Assembly (NCBI GenBank): GCA_002440665.1
Contig: DJUX01000003.1
Span: forward strand, 1 to 63,537
DNA from: Dechloromonas sp. UBA6271
Lineage (GTDB): Bacteria > Pseudomonadota > Gammaproteobacteria > Burkholderiales > Rhodocyclaceae
DNA: 63,537 nucleotides
Direction: 5' to 3'
Under the pieces are notes generated by a model. It did not search any database. It was not told the origin of the DNA and was given only the letters and a program-made list of their open reading frames with translations. A program made the position numbers and the translations under genes. Positions 59,630-63,537 of this stretch are shown here, piece by piece. Position 1 is the first letter of the stretch. Each line of letters starts with the position of its first letter.

Positions 59630-62200
59630 CTAGGCTTCGCGCAGTTCGTTCAGGCGGCGGGCAGCGGCGGCGATGTTTTCGGCGACGATTTCGTTGGCCA
59701 TGCACGGCGGCGACGCCTGACCGACGACGGGGGCGGTGTCACGCGGCGTCAGGCCGGCCGGGAAGGGGAAAGGCTCAAATGTTTTAGTAGCGTTATATCT
59801 ACGTGCAGTTGGATGATTGCCGTATGGTGCGCCTGTTGCCATCGTCCAGACTTCGTGAAACCGAGATGACAAAAGTCCAAACATTGCGTCATCGCTCGAA
59901 GGTATGACAATTAGGCTATGTTCCGGCGCAATGCTAATGGGCAACCAAACGAAAAACCGATGTTTCGCAGTTTCCACTGTGGCGATGTAGCGAGTTAGGC
60001 CAGCGAGTTTGGACCGAAGACCCGGTCTAGTTTCACCATGCCGCCACCAATATGTGGCACGCGCTTTTCTGTTGTTGGTGATGCGTTCAGGCTTTACGAA
60101 TTCAACCACATGAGCAAATGGAGCCTCAAAGAGTGAAGCATCTCCTTCGCTCAAATTCAGCCCAAAGTCGATTACCCAATCTCCACGCCAGCGACCAGTA
60201 AGGTCAGCACCATTGAAAATAGGCTTGAGAACATCACTGTTCGGCTTTCCATTTGGATTCGGCAGCTTCAACCAAGCATTCGCCTTGTCCGAGGTGATTT
60301 TGAACGAGCCTGCCAAGCAAAGCCCAAAAAATGAGCTCCCCGCGTTTTGAGAGAGTGGCGTGGCCTTTGTTAAATCCAATCCCTGACCGGCGGTCAAATT
60401 CGCGTGAATCTCCTCCACTTCAACGCCATCTAGTCGATTGCTACGGTCAACCGGAAAAATCGGCCCAAATCCCAAAAGCGAAACGCGTACGGCGGCGCCG
60501 TCATTGACCCATTCTTCGTCGCTCCAGGCTTCGAAAATGCGCGTCGTCTGAATTATCCGTTCGAGCACCTTGCGGTTGGCGCCGCCACGGATGGAATTCG
60601 TTGAAACGAGGCCTGCGGCTTGCAGTTTTCCCTCCGCGATCTGGGCACGGGCTTTCTCGAACCAGTAGGTGACGAGGTCGGCGCCGCCGGGGACACGGCC
60701 GTCGAAGGTTTTGCGCAGCGTTTCAACGTAGTCGGCGCCGAGTTCGCTGCGCATGACCTTGTCGCCCAAAAACGGCGGGTTGCCGACGATGACGTCGGCT
60801 GCCGGCCAGTCTGCTTCGCTGCAGTCCGGGTTGAGCAGCGCGTCGCGGTGTTCGATGCCGTCGAGCGGCTTGAGAATCGGGTTGATGGCGTGCGGGTAGC
60901 CGTTGCGCCGGCACCACTGGATGTCGCCGATCCAGACGGTGACGCGGGCGAGTTCGGCGGCGAATTCGTTGATTTCCAGCCCGAGGATGTTGTGCGGGCC
61001 GGTTTCCATGTTGAGCGGCGGCTGCAGGCCGAGTTCGATGGCGTCGACGTGGGCGCGTTTTTCGATGTCGCGCAGGGCCTTGAGGGCGAGGTAGAGGAAG
61101 TTGCCGCTGCCGCAGGCGGGGTCGAGGACGCGGAAGTGGTTGAGGCGGAGCAGGAAGGTCTGGTAGGCGGCCTTGGCTTTCTTCGGTTTGGCGGCGAGAT
61201 CGGCCAGAATCGCGGCCTTGGTTCTGGCCCATTCGGCGGCGAGCGGTTCGCTGACCAGCGGTTCGATCAGCTTGGCGATGGTGCCGGTGTCGGTGTAGTG
61301 GGCGCCGAGCGGGGCGCGGGCAGCGGGGTCGAGGCCGCGCTCGAAGAGGGTGCCGAAGATGGTGGGGTCGATGGCGCGCCAGTCCATGTCGGCGGCGGCG
61401 CGGTGCAGGGCGGCGAGGTCAGCTGCGGTCAACGGCGGAATTTCGATGTTTTTGAAGAGGCCGCCGTTGAACCAGGCGATGTCGTGGTCGCCGTATTCAC
61501 CGCCGCGCTGCTGCATGGCGGCGAAGAGTTTATCGATGCGGCGGACGGCCTTTTCGGCATCGCTGCCGGCATTTCTGAGGAGGTCGGTGAAGATGCCGTG
61601 CGGCAGCAGTTGCTCGTCTTCGGCGAACATGCAGAACAGGCACTGGACGAGGAAGTGGGCGACTTTCTGGCCGTCCTCGCCGCGCCCGCGCATGGCGGCG
61701 GCGAGCTGGGCGAACTGGCCGGCGGCCTGGGCGGTGATGGCGGCGGTGGACTTTTCGGGACGCAGCTTTTCGGGGTCGGTGAATACCCAGGCGAGGAGCT
61801 GGCGTTTTTCCGGCTCGACCAGTTCGTCGATGCGGATTTCGCGCGGCTCGTCCGGGTAGCCGGTGAAGGCGGTGTGGATGACGATGCGCTCGCGGTCGCA
61901 GACGACGAGCAGCGGCGGGTTGTCGAGCTGCAGGGCGTAGTCGGTGAGTTGCTTCAAGGCGGCGGCGAGGTCGCGGCCGGGCTTCTTGTTTTCCCAGCCG
62001 AAGTGGTTGCGTTTCCAGACGTCGGCCCAGCCGTCGCCGCCAGTCGATTTTTTGGCGCCGCGCTCGAAGCAGTAATTTTCCGGGTCGCGCGGCTTGGCGA
62101 CGCCGAGCAGGTCGCAGAGATCGTCGAAATGGGCTTGGGCGCCGGCACGTTCGGTGAGCGGGTTGTTCTTCCAGAGGGTGATGAATTGTTCCGGCGTCAT
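59630..62200 (-). CDS. MmeI-like type II restriction-modification enzyme (amber-truncated)
   Basis: 856 residues from Met 62200 (MTPEQFITLWKNNPL) to the amber. Nuclease motif D-X9-EXK (DVWKRNHFGWENK) near residue 75, helical linker, SAM-binding LDPACGSGNFLYLALKAL near 335, catalytic NPPF (VGNPPFLGDKV) near 460, and target recognition region after 600. One polypeptide combines cleavage and adenine methylation in this family. The last ~98 residues are cut off by the TAG, so activity is doubtful unless the stop is suppressed. Confidence 0.88.
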   Translation of the reverse strand: MTPEQFITLWKNNPLTERAGAQAHFDDLCDLLGVAKPRDPENYCFERGAKKSTGGDGWADVWKRNHFGWENKKPGRDLAAALKQLTDYALQLDNPPLLVVCDRERIVIHTAFTGYPDEPREIRIDELVEPEKRQLLAWVFTDPEKLRPEKSTAAITAQAAGQFAQLAAAMRGRGEDGQKVAHFLVQCLFCMFAEDEQLLPHGIFTDLLRNAGSDAEKAVRRIDKLFAAMQQRGGEYGDHDIAWFNGGLFKNIEIPPLTAADLAALHRAAADMDWRAIDPTIFGTLFERGLDPAARAPLGAHYTDTGTIAKLIEPLVSEPLAAEWARTKAAILADLAAKPKKAKAAYQTFLLRLNHFRVLDPACGSGNFLYLALKALRDIEKRAHVDAIELGLQPPLNMETGPHNILGLEINEFAAELARVTVWIGDIQWCRRNGYPHAINPILKPLDGIEHRDALLNPDCSEADWPAADVIVGNPPFLGDKVMRSELGADYVETLRKTFDGRVPGGADLVTYWFEKARAQIAEGKLQAAGLVSTNSIRGGANRKVLERIIQTTRIFEAWSDEEWVNDGAAVRVSLLGFGPIFPVDRSNRLDGVEVEEIHANLTAGQGLDLTKATPLSQNAGSSFFGLCLAGSFKITSDKANAWLKLPNPNGKPNSDVLKPIFNGADLTGRWRGDWVIDFGLNLSEGDASLFEAPFAHVVEFVKPERITNNRKARATYWWRHGETRPGLRSKLAGLTRYIATVETAKHRFFVWLPISIAPEHSLIVIPSSDDAMFGLLSSRFHEVWTMATGAPYGNHPTARRYNATKTFEPFPFPAGLTPRDTAPVVGQASPPCMANEIVAENIAAAARRLNELREA
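60440..60473 (+). repeat. Dispersed GCTGCGGTCRAC repeat, copy 6 (inside the MmeI-like gene)
   Basis: GCTACGGTCAACCGGAAAAA, then TCGGCCCAAATCCC, antisense to the gene. It codes GFGPIFPVDRSNR, which sits between VSLLG and the conserved LDG..V..I segment, as if inserted in frame. Confidence 0.6.
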
Positions 62201-62263
62201 GGCGGTGCGCGGTGGTGGGCAAAGGCGCAGTGTAGCGATGCCAACGGAATCGGGATACCGGCA

Positions 62264-62297
62264 GTTGCGGTCGACCGGGAAAAAGGGCGGATTTTGG
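62264..62297 (+). repeat. Dispersed GCTGCGGTCRAC repeat, copy 7
   Basis: GTTGCGGTCGACCGGGAAAA, then AGGGCGGATTTTGG, about 64 bases upstream of the MmeI-like gene start. On the minus strand it would code PPFFPVDR, nearly the same peptide as copy 6. Confidence 0.65.
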
Positions 62298-62356
62298 GGC
62301 TGGCAAGGTCGATGATGGTTGTCGCACAACGCACCGCCAACCGCTTGGGCCTGGAT

Positions 62357-62391
62357 ATATCAGCCGTGATATGATGAGTCATGGCTGATAT
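62357..62391. promoter_or_regulatory. Operator palindrome over the start of the DUF6516 gene
   Basis: ATATCAGCCGTGA (62357-62369) and TCATGGCTGATAT (62379-62391) are inverted copies matching at 12 of 13 bases with a 9-base spacer. The right arm contains the ATG at 62381. It is a likely autoregulatory site for the HTH protein of the pair. Confidence 0.75.
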
Positions 62392-62680
62392 AAAGATCGT
62401 CGATGAATCGCACAAGATTTCCGACAAGCGCGGCAACGGAAAACTGCGGCGGGAAATCTGGATCGACGAGGTGACCGGGAAGGTCACGCGCTACAACCTG
62501 GCCTATATCAACCACAACCTCCATGCCGGCGACAACGGACGCGTGGTCGGCTACGACAATGCCCATGACGGCCACCACCGCCACTATTTCGGCGTCGTTG
62601 AACCTATCGAGTTCGTCAGCTTCGAAGACATTGAAGAACGCTTTGAGCACGACTGGCTTGCCTTGAAGGACCACAAATGA
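62381..62680 (+). CDS. DUF6516 family protein (toxin-like)
   Basis: 99 residues: MADIKIVDESHKISDKRGNG, REIWIDEVTGKVTRYNLAYIN, a His-rich DGHHRHYFG segment and FEDIEERFEHDW. This matches the DUF6516 group found with a small HTH partner in toxin-antitoxin-like pairs. It overlaps the partner by four bases. The start lies inside an operator palindrome. Confidence 0.75.
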   Translation: MADIKIVDESHKISDKRGNGKLRREIWIDEVTGKVTRYNLAYINHNLHAGDNGRVVGYDNAHDGHHRHYFGVVEPIEFVSFEDIEERFEHDWLALKDHK

Positions 62681-63051
62681 CCAAGCTCACGATCAAGACC
62701 GGAACGGAAGACGATTTCTTCAGGCGTGGCCGTCAGCTGGCCAGGGCTGCTGATCGTGGCGAAGCGCTTCCCGACGAGCGCATCATCAGCTTCGAAGACC
62801 CCGCCGACGTGATGAAGCTCATCACGGCCGCCCGTCTGGCGCTGCTGCGCGCCGTGAAGGAGATGCCGGGTTCGATCACCGAGATTTCGGCGCGGCTGCA
62901 TCGCGACCGTAGCGCGGTGAAGCGGGATGTCGACGAACTGGAGCGCGCCGGGTTGGTGACCATCGCCGAGAAGGTGCTTCCGGGCCATGGCCGCATGAAG
63001 GAAGTTCGCGCTACCGCCCACCGCTTCAGCCTCCAGGCCGAAGTCGCCTGA
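62677..63051 (+). CDS. HTH antitoxin-like regulator (MarR-like winged helix)
   Basis: 124 residues. Winged helix at about 60-105 (ITEISARLHRDRSAVKRDVDELERAGLVTI) after an N-terminal FEDPADVMKLITAARLALLRAV helix. It is typical of the DNA-binding partner next to DUF6516 genes. It presumably binds the palindrome at 62357-62391. Confidence 0.8.
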   Translation: MTKLTIKTGTEDDFFRRGRQLARAADRGEALPDERIISFEDPADVMKLITAARLALLRAVKEMPGSITEISARLHRDRSAVKRDVDELERAGLVTIAEKVLPGHGRMKEVRATAHRFSLQAEVA

Positions 63052-63075
63052 GCGGCGCCGGCCCGGCGCCCCAGT

Positions 63076-63206
63076 TCAGGCGTCGAAATGCATGGCCAGG
63101 CTGGCGAGCAACTGCGGCAGCGGCAGGTTTTCCTCGGTTTCGAGGATGCCCGGCACCGGGTGCGGGTATTCGAAGAAGATGCCGTAGGTGCCCGGCCGCT
63201 GGCCGT
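63076..63206 (-). pseudogene. 3' fragment of an unidentified gene
   Basis: The minus strand ends with a coherent coding tail LHGQRPGTYGIFFEYPHPVP, GILETEENLPLPQLL, AMHFDA and a TGA at 63076-63078, but it has no start; its frame runs into the pntB fragment at about 63206. I do not recognise the protein. Confidence 0.4.
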
Positions 63207-63537
63207 GCAGATATCGTCGTCGTGGCGGCCGGCACACTGCTGACCCAGTTGATGGCCAAGGCGATGAACCGGCCGATCTCCAACATCCTGTTCACGCCGA
63301 TGGTCGCCAGCGGGGCCGGCGAAGCCATCGAGGGGACGATGAAGGAACTGTCCGGGCTCGATGCGGCGGCGATGATGCGCTACGCGAGCAAGGTCATCAT
63401 CGTGCCGGGTTACGGCATGGCGGTGGCGCATGCCCAGCACAAGGTGTGGGAGATGACGTCGATCCTGGAAGAAGCCGGGGTCGAGGTGAAGTTCGCCATC
63501 CACCCGGTGGCGGGACGCATGCCGGGCCACATGAACG
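63207..63537 (+). pseudogene. pntB: NAD(P) transhydrogenase subunit beta, internal/C-terminal fragment
   Basis: The plus frame ADIVVVAAGTLLTQLMAKAM, NRPISNIL, GEAIEGTMKEL, KVIIVPGYGMAVAHAQH, VEVKFAIHPVAGRMPGHMN is plainly PntB domain III, running off the window. The N-terminal membrane part is absent, since the bases before 63207 belong to another gene on the opposite strand. Either the gene is broken here or the window end is chimeric. Confidence 0.75.

Noticed and set aside
60620..62374. Plus-strand frame of 584 codons opposite the MmeI-like gene
   Set aside because: Low-complexity Gly/Val/Glu composition typical of an antisense shadow.

Overview
The window looks like a chromosome segment of a denitrifying betaproteobacterium of the Rhodocyclales (Azonexus/Dechloromonas-like). 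This is an inference from the gene set and GC-rich coding style: cytochrome cd1 nitrite reductase with heme d1 genes, norEF, a PHA phasin, a four-gene cyanophycin cluster, nif relics and many c-type cytochromes. No 16S gene is present to confirm it.

Layout. 0-4 kb: the C-terminal end of a trimeric autotransporter adhesin, two DUF2827 proteins and a small secreted protein. 4-12 kb (minus strand): queA-tgt-yajC-secD-secF, an unknown periplasmic protein, tRNA-Leu(CAA), a Rap1a/Tai-like protein and the SUMT gene cobA/nirE. 12-18.7 kb (plus): the nitrite reductase locus nirS, c-type cytochrome, cupredoxin, nirC, nirF, nirDL, nirG, nirH, behind a perfect FNR/DNR box. The other heme d1 genes, nirJ and nirN, lie apart at 35.7-38.4 kb behind their own perfect box.

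18.7-27.8 kb is the most interesting block. Two nearly identical 15-bp palindromes and a sigma54 promoter precede a secreted protein made of methionine-rich 12-residue repeats. Then come a small secreted protein, a membrane-anchored pentaheme cytochrome, a Tat-exported DmsA-like molybdoenzyme with an unusual C-C-H-C iron-sulfur ligand set, a DmsB-like subunit, a TorD-like chaperone, a sensor kinase with a heme c motif, and an NtrC-type regulator. I read it as one self-regulated respiratory or detoxification system, perhaps S-oxide or oxidant reduction coupled to a sacrificial Met-rich protein.

27.8-35.5 kb (minus): cyanophycin cluster (ABC transporter, DUF1854, degenerate CphA paralogue, CphA). 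38.4-44.9 kb: housekeeping and small genes (ComB-like, L,D-transpeptidase, SpmAB-like, RluE, DUF192, UbiC, IclR, ParA). 44.9-45.7 kb: initiator tRNA-Met followed by an integrase remnant and a truncated nifB that keeps a complete NifA/sigma54 promoter. 46-47.3 kb: the phasin gene, plus a PhaR-type promoter copy driving a predicted ~56-nt transcript with anti-Shine-Dalgarno motifs. 47.4-51.4 kb: ccoG, norE, norF and a MocR regulator. 51.4-52.4 kb: a truncated Fe-S protein gene behind a second NifA/sigma54 promoter. 53.5-58.6 kb: molybdate uptake and regulation (modA, truncated modD, modB, modC, modE, di-Mop protein, DUF2478) with two ModE-like operators. Molybdate supply suits the molybdoenzyme upstream. 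58.6-63.1 kb: a decaying defence patch with a DUF4258/YgiT toxin-antitoxin pair and an MmeI-like restriction-methylation enzyme, each with an in-frame stop, and a second DUF6516/HTH pair. The right edge is a junction of two gene fragments, one from pntB.

A short dispersed motif (core GCTGCGGTCRAC followed by A- and T-rich runs) occurs at least seven times across the window, between genes and in frame within genes.
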